From positions 1-13,020 of the forward strand of contig CAJXBY010000064.1 of the NCBI GenBank assembly GCA_913051905.1: a stretch of DNA of 13,020 bases. Reading direction: 5' to 3'. Each line of letters starts with the position of its first letter. The first letter of the stretch is position 1. A program made the translations under genes and the position numbers. The DNA comes from an uncultured Gammaproteobacteria bacterium. Its GTDB lineage: Bacteria; Pseudomonadota; Gammaproteobacteria; Arenicellales; UBA868. Positions 6,398-13,002 of this stretch are shown here, piece after piece. The notes beneath the pieces are model-generated. The model was not told the origin of the DNA, did no database searches, and worked only from the letters and a program-made list of their open reading frames with translations.

Positions 6398-7912
6398 ATG
6401 GAAACCATGAACAAAACGGAACTCACGGCCCTGTCGGCTGCCGCTATCGCTCGGAAAATCTGCGGCGGATCGATCAGCTGTGTTGAAGTGACCGATGCTT
6501 TTCTTGATCGCATCAGTGACCTGAACCCAGTGTTAAACGCGGTCTGCACCCTGAATGAAGGTGCACGGGATCAGGCCGCTCAGGCCGATCAGCGACTGGC
6601 CCGGGGCGAACCCACCCGACCGCTCGAAGGCGTGCCGTTCCTGGTCAAGGATATCCTGCAGACCAAAGGCATCCGCACGACGTTCGGCTCCCTGATTCGG
6701 CAGAACTTTATTCCACAGGAGGATGCCCTGTCCGTCGAACGTCTCAAGGAAGCGGGTGGAATTCTTCTTGGCAAAACAAACACGCCCGAATTTGCGCATG
6801 ATGTCAACACCAACAACAGGGTCTTCGGAACAACGCGCAATCCGTTTGATGTGAATGTCACCGCCGGGGGCTCCAGCGGCGGATCAGGATCTGCCGTGGC
6901 ATCCGGTATGGCCCCGATTGCGCTCGGCACCGATCTTGGTGGGTCGATACGGATTCCGTGTTCGTATAACAACCTCGTCGGCATCAGACCGAGTCCAGGC
7001 CGGGTGCCGTTCTACCCCACAGACTTCGGCTGGGACACGCTGGTTGAACACGTGCAGGGACCTATGACGCGGACGGTTACCGATCTTGGCCTTGCCCTTG
7101 CCGTGCTGGCCGGGCCGGACCCGAGAGATCCAAGTTCACTACCGGCAGCGATGTGTGATTATTGTGAAGCAGCCTCAGGAGAGTGGTCCCTTGAAGGCCA
7201 GCGAATCGCGTATGTGGGCAATCTGAACGGCCTCTTCCCGCTTGACCGGGAAGTCGAGCAACTGACAAGAGCAGCCGCGCAGCAATTCGAACAACTGGGT
7301 TGTGTTGTCGAAGAGGCCACCTTTGACGTGACCGGCATTCGGGAGATTGTCACCGGTACCCGCGGGTTCGGAATGGTTGGACGTTATGCCGACCTCTTTG
7401 ACGAACACAAAGAAGACATGACGCTGCAACTGGTCAACCAGGTGACCAACGCCCTGTCTCTTGACCTGCGCACGATTCTTAAGGCCGAAAAACTGCGAAC
7501 CGAATACTGGCATCGAATCCGGCGGTTTATGGAGGACTATGATTACCTGATCGCGCCCGCCGTGGGTGCGCCACCGTTTCGGCTGGATGAGCCTTTACCC
7601 GACAAGGTCAACGGTGAAACAGTCGAACGCTATTACGATGTTTACCTTTCGGCCTATGCGTTCAGTGTGACCGGTCTACCCATTACGGCGGTTCCCTGCG
7701 GCCTGACTGCCGATGGCCTCCCGGTTGGCATGCAGATTGTCGGTCACCGTCACCGCGATGACAGCGTCATCAGTGCCGCGGCGGCCTATGAACGGGTCTG
7801 CAGCTCACGATTCATCTCGCCCGATATCCGCCTGGACGATGTCAATCCGATCAGCCCGGAACTCGATACGCCGGGCCTGTCGGTGACCACATCCAAGGAC
7901 GGTGACAAGTAA
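6398..7912 (+). CDS. Amidase-signature-family hydrolase
   Basis: About 504 residues if started at ATG 6398; ATG 6407 (501 residues) is nearly as good, since the GAGG at 6392-6395 is too close to the first and rather far from the second. An ATG at 6368 lies inside the upstream gene and is unlikely. With 6398 as residue 1, the Ser-cisSer-Lys triad is complete: Lys84 in LVKDIL, cis-Ser159 in GGSSGGSGSAVA, and nucleophile Ser183 in GTDLGGSIRIP. The family C-terminal block, FSVTGLPITAVP followed by GLPVGMQIVG, is present. The enzyme should cleave a carboxamide to acid plus ammonia or amine in the cytoplasm. No GatB or GatC gene is near and the sequence is closer to catabolic amidases, so a tRNA amidotransferase role is unlikely. 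It follows the NTF2-like gene after a 4-bp gap and converges with the SDR gene at 7976. Confidence 0.93.
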   Translation: METMNKTELTALSAAAIARKICGGSISCVEVTDAFLDRISDLNPVLNAVCTLNEGARDQAAQADQRLARGEPTRPLEGVPFLVKDILQTKGIRTTFGSLIRQNFIPQEDALSVERLKEAGGILLGKTNTPEFAHDVNTNNRVFGTTRNPFDVNVTAGGSSGGSGSAVASGMAPIALGTDLGGSIRIPCSYNNLVGIRPSPGRVPFYPTDFGWDTLVEHVQGPMTRTVTDLGLALAVLAGPDPRDPSSLPAAMCDYCEAASGEWSLEGQRIAYVGNLNGLFPLDREVEQLTRAAAQQFEQLGCVVEEATFDVTGIREIVTGTRGFGMVGRYADLFDEHKEDMTLQLVNQVTNALSLDLRTILKAEKLRTEYWHRIRRFMEDYDYLIAPAVGAPPFRLDEPLPDKVNGETVERYYDVYLSAYAFSVTGLPITAVPCGLTADGLPVGMQIVGHRHRDDSVISAAAAYERVCSSRFISPDIRLDDVNPISPELDTPGLSVTTSKDGDK

Positions 7913-7975
7913 AAGGGCATCCAAGAAACCCTTCCTTCGCCAAGCCGGTTAGTCTTTTCTAACGACGGCGGCGGG
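7913..7975. other. Convergent intergenic gap between amidase and SDR genes
   Basis: This 63-bp gap between converging genes is where a bidirectional terminator would be expected. A small stem GTTAG-TCTTTT-CTAAC is present (7949-7963 region), and a G/C-rich stem spans 7967-7992, but neither is followed by a clear T-run on either strand. No coding potential is seen. Confidence 0.4.
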
Positions 7976-7992
7976 TCATCTACCCGGCCGCC
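7967..7992. terminator. G/C-rich hairpin across the SDR stop codon, possible convergent terminator
   Basis: GGCGGCGGGT (7967-7976) pairs with ACCC-G-GCCGCC (7982-7992) with one bulged base and a 5-nt loop: ten pairs, nine of them G-C. The stem contains the stop codon of the minus-strand SDR gene (7976-7978). It lacks a following T-run in both directions, so if it ends or protects transcripts it is not a canonical intrinsic terminator. Confidence 0.35.
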
Positions 7993-8914
7993 GGGCCGTC
8001 TCGATAAAATCGCTGGCGAGTTCATCGAGAGTAAATCCGTCCTGCCAACCCCAGTCCTTTGTGGCCCCGTCCTGGTTCAGGATGGGCCAGCTCTCAACAA
8101 TTTTCTGAATCTTGTCATCCAGCGCATAACTGAGCGCTGCATCGGGAATCACCTGACGAACTGCCGTGACCATCTCTTCAACCGTTACTGCAATACCCGC
8201 CACGTTGTAAAAGCGCCTAGTCAGCTGGTCGTTGGGTATTTCGCTGATCGACATCAGCGCCCGAACAGCATCGGGTACATACATGATGGCGGCACGGGTC
8301 TCGGCCTGCACAGGAATCGAATAGGGCCGGCCGAACGCGCTCTCCTTGAAGATCAGGGTACCGAAGGCCCCGGCGCCTACCCCTTGCCGGGTCGGCCCGG
8401 TGACGGTAGGAAGACGGATGCCGCGAACGTTGGTGCCGTAGAGCCGGTGGTGCTGCTCGGCCCAGCGTTCGCTCGCCACTTTAGTCGCCCCATAGACGCT
8501 TGACGGGAACTGCGGCGCATCATCAGCCACGGGTGACTCGACACCTTCACCGTAGACCGCGACCGTGCTCGCATAGACCAGGGTCTCAACATCAAACAGT
8601 CTCACCGCTTCGAGCAGGTTGAATGTTCCCCCCAGATTGACCCGAAAAGCACGCTGTGGCGCCACCTCGGCAGCGAGTGAAATCATCGCCCCCAGATGAA
8701 AAATGGTTTGCGGCCGATACTGCTTCACAACCGAGCTGACATCTGAAAGCTCGGCCAGGTCTCCCTGAACAAACATGACCTTTTTGTCCAGAGAGTCGAG
8801 CTGCTCCGCCCGGTCCTGGGCATCAAAAACAACGACCTCTTCACCCCGCTCGACCAGTTCGCGCACCAGCGCCTGCCCGATAAAGCCATTGCCTCCGGTG
8901 ACAAGAGACGTCAT
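7976..8914 (-). CDS. Extended SDR: NAD-dependent epimerase/dehydratase family protein
   Basis: A 312-residue extended short-chain dehydrogenase/reductase. The NAD(P)-binding motif TGGNGFIG occupies residues 6-13. Asp31 ends the second strand (VVVFD), which favours NAD(H) over NADP(H). The catalytic set is Ser116/Thr117 (in YASTVAVYG), Tyr141 and Lys145 in VYGATK, the YxxxK motif. Extended SDRs of this kind act on nucleotide sugars, sugar acids, hydroxy-ketones or amino alcohols. There are no sugar-nucleotide biosynthesis genes near, so a catabolic dehydrogenase or epimerase role is more likely. ATG 8914 has GGGAG 7 nt upstream. It lies 113 bp downstream of the LLM-class oxidoreductase in the same direction and is probably in that operon. 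The substrate is unknown. Confidence 0.9.
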   Translation of the reverse strand: MTSLVTGGNGFIGQALVRELVERGEEVVVFDAQDRAEQLDSLDKKVMFVQGDLAELSDVSSVVKQYRPQTIFHLGAMISLAAEVAPQRAFRVNLGGTFNLLEAVRLFDVETLVYASTVAVYGEGVESPVADDAPQFPSSVYGATKVASERWAEQHHRLYGTNVRGIRLPTVTGPTRQGVGAGAFGTLIFKESAFGRPYSIPVQAETRAAIMYVPDAVRALMSISEIPNDQLTRRFYNVAGIAVTVEEMVTAVRQVIPDAALSYALDDKIQKIVESWPILNQDGATKDWGWQDGFTLDELASDFIETARRPGR

Positions 8915-8953
8915 TCGCCAGCTCCCGTAAACCGGTCACAAAGAACAGCGTCC

Positions 8954-8987
8954 GTCGTGGTTGTCCGATCCAGTCCCTGTCCACGAC
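8954..8987. repeat. Inverted repeat between LLM oxidoreductase and SDR genes
   Basis: Perfect 7-bp arms GTCGTGG (8954-8960) and CCACGAC (8981-8987) enclose 20 nt in the 113-bp spacer between two minus-strand genes. No T-run follows on the minus strand. It may be an mRNA hairpin that alters expression of the downstream gene, an operator for an internal promoter, or chance. Confidence 0.35.
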
Positions 8988-9027
8988 TGAGAAGACCCAT
9001 TTCAAATTCGGTGACGGCACGCACGTT

Positions 9028-10044
9028 TCAGATCTCGCGCAGGACAGCTCCCAGCTGCCGGATAGCTGTTTCAGGGGCATCCCCCAACACCGTGACGGTG
9101 AGCTGCGTTACCCCGGAGTCCCCCAGCGAGACGATCTGATCTACGCACTGTTCGGCCGTACCGGCGATGCCGTAGGCTTCAATGAACGCATCATCCAACA
9201 CATCTTCCCCTTGCTCACCCTTTGCCAGCTGCGCCAGCGCCTGCTCGAAGCGCCCGGCTTCGATGCCGTTGCCCTCCCGAATGGCGGCCAACGCAGCCGG
9301 CGCCGGCTGATAAGCCTGCCAGAACGCACTGAGCGTCTTGCCGATCGCGTTGCGGGCGGTCTTTCTGGCCTGGTCACCGTCCTCATCCACGGCACACGGC
9401 ACATACTTGGTCACCTCGAAGTTCCGGTCAGGGGCCGTGTCACCGGCACCCTCCCTGAGACGGTCTTTTGCCCGGTGGGTAAACACCGGCGGACACATAT
9501 TACCGATCAGCAAACCATCGGCGATCTCTCCACAGAGCACAAGCATGCGCTCACCCATGGCCGCAACATGCACCGGCACGTGATTTCGTACCCGTTCAAA
9601 TTCCAGCCGCACGCCATTCGCGGAATACATCTTTCCACTGTAGTGCACGGTTTCACCAGAAAGCAGGCCGCGGGCAATGGACACCGCATCGCGAACTGCG
9701 TGCAATGGCCGCCGGAACGGCGTAATTCGTTCGACCCACGCAGGAACCCCCGAACCAATACCTAAAATCGCACGCCCCCCGGAATACTCATCCAGCGCAC
9801 CGATCTCCATCGCCATCAAGGTCGGATGACGGTTGTAAGGATTGAATACTCCGATCCCAAGCTCAATGCGGTTCGTCACCCCGGCACATGCCACAACCGC
9901 CGGTAACACACCGCGTTGGTACGGATTCTCTGCAAACCACAATGTGCTGAAACCTGACTCTTCAGCAACACTCGCGAGCTGCATGCAGTCGACTGCAGAC
10001 ATGGCGCTGGATAACCGCAGAGCGAGTTTCGGTGCACTCGACAT
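9028..10044 (-). CDS. LLM-class flavin/F420-dependent oxidoreductase
   Basis: A 338-residue protein with the pattern of the bacterial luciferase-like monooxygenase superfamily, closest to the F420/FMN reductase-type group. It has FAEN at 37-40 after the first beta-alpha unit, TNRIELGIGV at 57-66, the conserved RHP at 72-74, and SGGRAILGIGSG at 88-99, which lines the flavin phosphate site. Proteins like this are often labelled methylenetetrahydromethanopterin reductase, but that specific reaction is not expected here. A two-component FMNH2-dependent monooxygenase or an F420-dependent dehydrogenase are the realistic choices; no flavin reductase gene is in the window. The ATG at 10044 has no ribosome site. 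The codon before it ends a 10-codon mini-ORF in a TGATG overlap, so translation may depend on coupling. It follows the DUF3830-like gene after 42 bp. The family is secure, the substrate unknown. Confidence 0.9.
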   Translation of the reverse strand: MSSAPKLALRLSSAMSAVDCMQLASVAEESGFSTLWFAENPYQRGVLPAVVACAGVTNRIELGIGVFNPYNRHPTLMAMEIGALDEYSGGRAILGIGSGVPAWVERITPFRRPLHAVRDAVSIARGLLSGETVHYSGKMYSANGVRLEFERVRNHVPVHVAAMGERMLVLCGEIADGLLIGNMCPPVFTHRAKDRLREGAGDTAPDRNFEVTKYVPCAVDEDGDQARKTARNAIGKTLSAFWQAYQPAPAALAAIREGNGIEAGRFEQALAQLAKGEQGEDVLDDAFIEAYGIAGTAEQCVDQIVSLGDSGVTQLTVTVLGDAPETAIRQLGAVLREI

Positions 10045-10076
10045 CAGAAAGGTTGAATGGGCTGTACAGGTATCAT
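10044..10076 (-). other. Possible 10-codon mini-ORF coupling DUF3830-like and LLM genes
   Basis: Reading leftward, an ATG at 10076 opens M-I-P-V-Q-P-I-Q-P-F and ends in TGA whose A is the first base of the LLM start codon (TGATG). It begins 10 nt after the stop of the upstream gene. No ribosome site precedes either start, so ribosomes ending the upstream gene might reinitiate here. It may be coincidence. Confidence 0.2.
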
Positions 10077-10086
10077 GAGCAGTGAC

Positions 10087-10578
10087 TCAGCCGGCCCGGA
10101 GAGTGAACTCGCGCAGACCACTCAGACGGGTCAGCATGCAGGCCTTCTGGAACGACTCAAGATCATCCGCGATCACGCCGAAGACCGATTCACGCACCCG
10201 GCCGCTGGCCATGGCCGGGCTGGCATCACCATAAAACATAGTGAATTCAGCATGACCGACCGTATAGCAAAGATCCCCCGGTGTCGGAAAGAAGGTGCTG
10301 TTCTCGTGTGAGGTCACCTCGGGAAAGTCCATCGCTTCAAGGGCCCGGACACCGCTGCCGGACCATGACGAATGAATGAGCCGTCCCTCAAAGGGCAGCT
10401 GATCGAGCAGCGCTTGGCTGATCTGCGGCGCGGCCCGGTCCAGCAATCGGATACAGAAGGGATCAAATCCCCGAATCTCCAGTGTTATTGTCTTCGTCGA
10501 TACGTCGGCGCCGCGGTTGATGGGTTGCGGCCACACCTTCGCATATTCAGCCAACAGATCGCGCTCGTTTTCATTCAT
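10087..10578 (-). CDS. DUF3830-like protein of unknown function, probable cyclophilin-like fold
   Basis: A 163-residue protein with no signal peptide or membrane segment. The core from about residue 30 has the pattern I associate with the DUF3830 family: RLLDRAAPQISQALLDQLPFEG (residues 44-65), IHSSWSGSGVRAL (68-80), ENSTFFPTPGDLCYTVG (92-108) and EFTMFYGDASP (111-121). The RLL-x2-x-AP...LPFEG and PxPGD elements suggest a small beta-barrel related to cyclophilin-like proteins of unknown activity. The first 25 or so residues appear extra to the core. The start at 10578 is backed by GGAGGAGG, 10 nt upstream. It leads the minus-strand group with the LLM oxidoreductase (42-bp gap) and the SDR. 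Gene context with amidase, dehydrogenase and racemase-family enzymes suggests a role in catabolism of a nitrogenous or cyclic compound, but no reaction can be assigned. The family call rests on motif memory only. Confidence 0.75.
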   Translation of the reverse strand: MNENERDLLAEYAKVWPQPINRGADVSTKTITLEIRGFDPFCIRLLDRAAPQISQALLDQLPFEGRLIHSSWSGSGVRALEAMDFPEVTSHENSTFFPTPGDLCYTVGHAEFTMFYGDASPAMASGRVRESVFGVIADDLESFQKACMLTRLSGLREFTLRAG

Positions 10579-10695
10579 GAGATTCCAGCCTCCTCCGTCA
10601 AGCCGAACCGGTTCCGTTATCCTCCGATTGGTCGTGGTTCACCCTGAGTCTTCTGCAGGACCAAGTCGCCGTGATAAGACTTCTTCTCCGGTGAG

Positions 10696-10724
10696 CCAGG
10701 ATCGATCGTTCGAACAATCGCTGG
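10696..10724. promoter_or_regulatory. Near-palindrome CGATCGTTCGAACAATCG with outer CCAG/CTGG arms, candidate operator
   Basis: The core at 10703-10720 is an 18-bp palindrome with one mismatched pair, centred on the perfect 8-mer GTTCGAAC. Outer arms CCAG (10696-10699) and CTGG (10721-10724) continue the symmetry with a 3-nt GAT insertion on the left. It lies about 125 bp before the leftward gene and 215 bp before the rightward gene. The size and symmetry fit the site of a dimeric regulator. Confidence 0.5.
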
Positions 10725-10922
10725 TTTTCAGTCTAGGTGATTTGTTGCCGTATTTGAAGATGCACCCGGCCAGCTATCCGATCCTGGGGCTTAGTCAGAA
10801 ACGTTGTCATATTCCCCCCTAGTCTGATAGCACTGGAATCCGATGCCCGGTATCTATAGGATTTCCCCGCACAGGTGCATTCCGGCGGATATTCATTCAG
10901 GCAGCGCCGGCAACCGTTTTTC

Positions 10923-10928
10923 AAGGAG
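10923..10928 (+). promoter_or_regulatory. Shine-Dalgarno AAGGAG deciding the ketopantoate-reductase-like start
   Basis: AAGGAG lies 6 nt before ATG 10935. An in-frame ATG at 10875 would add 20 residues before the Rossmann fold and has no ribosome site, so 10935 is the better start. Confidence 0.85.
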
Positions 10929-10934
10929 ACAGAC

Positions 10935-11873
10935 ATGGCTGACAGCGGTCGTCCAACGTTTGCGATTATGGGCAGCGGCGGTATGGGGGGATACATTGGT
11001 GCCAAACTCAACCAGGCGGGTTACCCGGTGTTCTTTATTGCCCGGGGCGCACACCTAGAGGCGATTAAGGCCAACGGGTTGAAGATCGAGGGGCCGGAAG
11101 AGGCTTTTGTGATCGACTCGGCGCAGGTGACGAACGATCCCGCAGACATCGGGCCCGTCGACTTTATTCTTTTCTGCGTCAAGCTCTGGGATACAGAAAC
11201 TGCAGGCAAGATGTGCCGGGTTTTAGTGGCGCCGAATACGGCGGTGTTGTCCATGCAGAACGGCGTCGACCCAGAGCCTGTGCTCAGCAGTATCCTCGGG
11301 CCTGAACACGTCATGGGCGCGACATCAGAAATCGGCGCCAACATCATCGAGCCTGGGTTCATCCGCCGATTTACGCCTTTTGCAACGATCCGGTTCGGCG
11401 AGACTGATCGGACGCGCTCTGAACGTTCTATTAGGTTCTCTGAAGCGATTACCGCTGCCGGCCTCGGTGCCGAACACGTCGACAACATCAACCTGATCAT
11501 ATGGGACAAGTTCATGTGGCTGGTTGGCGCCAGTGCCACGAGCTGCGTCACCCGTCAGCCGTTCGGTCCTGTCCGGGAAGACCCGGATACACGGGCCCTG
11601 TTCAGACAGCTCATGGAAGAGGTCATGGCGGTGGCAAACGCCAAAGGGATTCCGCTGACCGACGCGAACATCGAGGCGCGACTGGACTACGTCGACAGCC
11701 TGCCCGGCCAGGCCAAAGTCTCAATGGCTCTGGACCTCGAACGCGGCAACCGACTGGAGCTGCCGTGGCTCTCCGGGGCTGTGGTGCGTATGGGCCGGGA
11801 ACTGAACGTCCCCACGCCCGCCAACAACATCATTTGTGCTGCCCTTAAACACAATATAATGGGCAGTGGCTGA
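10935..11873 (+). CDS. Ketopantoate-reductase (ApbA/PanE) family dehydrogenase
   Basis: 312 residues, the usual family length, starting at ATG 10935 behind AAGGAG. The NADP-binding motif GSGGMG is at 13-18, with FFIARG after the second strand (Arg37 probably meeting the 2'-phosphate). QNG (Asn109) and the general-acid Lys192 in IWDKF match Asn98 and Lys176 of the E. coli enzyme, and Glu275 in RLELPWLSG matches Glu256. Counting from the Lys, the positions of the two pantoate-binding Asn residues (E. coli 180 and 184) are Leu196 and Ser200. A 2-keto acid or similar substrate other than ketopantoate is therefore likely, and I give no panE symbol. It stands alone on the plus strand, divergent from the DUF3830 gene and convergent with the mandelate-racemase-like gene 34 bp on. 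A catabolic dehydrogenase role fits the setting. Confidence 0.9.
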   Translation: MADSGRPTFAIMGSGGMGGYIGAKLNQAGYPVFFIARGAHLEAIKANGLKIEGPEEAFVIDSAQVTNDPADIGPVDFILFCVKLWDTETAGKMCRVLVAPNTAVLSMQNGVDPEPVLSSILGPEHVMGATSEIGANIIEPGFIRRFTPFATIRFGETDRTRSERSIRFSEAITAAGLGAEHVDNINLIIWDKFMWLVGASATSCVTRQPFGPVREDPDTRALFRQLMEEVMAVANAKGIPLTDANIEARLDYVDSLPGQAKVSMALDLERGNRLELPWLSGAVVRMGRELNVPTPANNIICAALKHNIMGSG

Positions 11874-11907
11874 AGCACATATCACTCGCGCCCTGAAAGA
11901 CGCTGTA

Positions 11908-13002
11908 CTAATCCACCCGATAACGTTCGACCGCTTCGTCGTTCCACGCGATGCCATTGCCAACGGTCGTCGGCACCTGCACTTCCCCGTTTGAAGGGAC
12001 CACAGGATCACGGATCACGGGGCTCGCCCAGTCGACATATTCAAGCCAGTGTGCGTTGTCGGTCGCGGCCATGATGTGAATGCTGATCTCCGGGAAAAGG
12101 TGAGTGGACACCGGCGTATCGGCAGCACCCGGCAGTTCGGCGGTTCTGAGCCAACCTGAGACACCGGCGATGCGCTGCACATCAAACATGTAATAGTCAG
12201 CAGCACCAGCTTGCATGGCCTTCTGAAACTCCAGCGGGTTGAGCAGGTTCTCACCGGTCTGGATGGGTGTATCAACGGCCACCGCGATCGCGGCCGAACC
12301 GTGGTAATCATCGTAACGGACGGGCTCCTCCATCCAGTACAGCCCTTCCCCGTCCAGTCCCTGGCAGCGGCGAAGCGCCTCATCCTGGTCGAGCCCCTGA
12401 TTAAAGTCACTCATCAGATCAACTGAATCGCCGCATCTGCGCTTGACAGCGCGGACTGCAGCAAGGTCTTCGTCAAAAGACTCATACCCCAACCGCAGCT
12501 TGACCGCGTTGAACCCGCCTTCGGCGAGCAGTTCCTGCGCCTGCTCCGCAAGCTTCTCCGGATCACCTTTGTCCAGCCAGAGCCCACAGCTGTTGTAGGT
12601 CTGCATGGCATCACGCTTTTGGCCCAGCACTTGAGCCAGGGGAAGTTCCCGGGTTTTGGCCTGAATATCCCAGAGGGCCATATCCAGTCCTGCCAGCACC
12701 TGGCCGAGTATGCCGTGAATATCCAGCAGTCTAAGGCGCTTTCGAAGCATTGGATCGGCCTGCTCGGGATCGGCAGTCATACCCTGCACCAGTTCCTCCA
12801 CCGCAGCCACACAGTCCACGGTCGGCTTCAGCATGGATGGCAGAAACACAAACAGGTACGCGTGCCCGGTGATGCCGGCATCGGTCTCCACGTCAAGCAG
12901 TACGAGAGGCAGTTCATTAACAGAACCACTGGCGGTGACCGGCGGTCTCCTGAAGGGCACCAGTACCGGCGTCGTCTTAATGGCAGAAATGACAGCTGTC
13001 AT
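11908..13002 (-). CDS. Mandelate-racemase-subgroup enolase-superfamily enzyme with Lys-to-Arg change at the S-face base
   Basis: 364 residues, complete, with ATG 13002 behind GAGGA (7-nt spacer). The capping domain is followed by a (beta/alpha)7-beta barrel. Metal ligands are Asp199 (SDFNQ), Glu225 (MEEP) and Glu251 (TGENL). The His-Asp dyad is His301 (THLFPEIS) with Asp274 (YMFDVQR), and Glu321 ends HWLE. All sit exactly four residues after their mandelate racemase counterparts (195, 221, 247, 297, 270, 317), and stretches such as EISxHxxAAT resemble that enzyme. At the KxK motif, however, it reads Lys168-Leu-Arg170, so the S-face base Lys166 is replaced by Arg. Enzymes of this subgroup remove an alpha proton from a carboxylate, giving racemisation or dehydration of hydroxy acids. 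It converges with the ketopantoate-reductase-like gene, with no clear terminator in the 34-bp gap. Racemase versus acid-sugar dehydratase cannot be decided from sequence. Confidence 0.92.
   Translation of the reverse strand: MTAVISAIKTTPVLVPFRRPPVTASGSVNELPLVLLDVETDAGITGHAYLFVFLPSMLKPTVDCVAAVEELVQGMTADPEQADPMLRKRLRLLDIHGILGQVLAGLDMALWDIQAKTRELPLAQVLGQKRDAMQTYNSCGLWLDKGDPEKLAEQAQELLAEGGFNAVKLRLGYESFDEDLAAVRAVKRRCGDSVDLMSDFNQGLDQDEALRRCQGLDGEGLYWMEEPVRYDDYHGSAAIAVAVDTPIQTGENLLNPLEFQKAMQAGAADYYMFDVQRIAGVSGWLRTAELPGAADTPVSTHLFPEISIHIMAATDNAHWLEYVDWASPVIRDPVVPSNGEVQVPTTVGNGIAWNDEAVERYRVD

Larger units (their letters stand above)
10579..10934. promoter_or_regulatory. 356-bp divergent intergenic region
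   Basis: This region lies between the leftward DUF3830-like gene and the rightward ketopantoate-reductase-like gene. It holds the DUF3830 ribosome site (10589-10596), the near-palindrome at 10703-10720, and the reductase ribosome site (10923-10928). ORFs that cross it lack ribosome sites and family patterns. TTGTCA at 10804-10809 is a possible plus-strand -35, but the -10 position reads GATAGC, a poor match. A -10-like TATCTATAG stretch near 10851-10859 has no clear -35. I see no RNA gene or riboswitch. Confidence 0.45.

Noticed and set aside
9211..9765. Plus-strand open frame of 184 codons
   Set aside because: It is antisense to the LLM oxidoreductase, whose motifs are unmistakable; the frame has low-complexity, Arg/His-rich content typical of shadow frames.
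10804..10832. sigma-70 promoter TTGTCA with -10 GATAGC
   Set aside because: The -10 matches only three of six consensus bases at a 16-bp spacing; not enough to call a promoter.
10733..11011. Minus-strand open frame of 92 codons in the divergent intergenic region
   Set aside because: Its first part is antisense to the start of the reductase gene and its composition is proline/arginine-rich with no ribosome site; I treat the region as non-coding.
11021..11551. Minus-strand open frame of 176 codons
   Set aside because: It is antisense to the ketopantoate-reductase-like gene; there are no motifs and no ribosome site.
11874..11907. Intrinsic terminator between the reductase-like and mandelate-racemase-like genes
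   Set aside because: The 34-bp gap has no convincing stem and no T-run on either strand.
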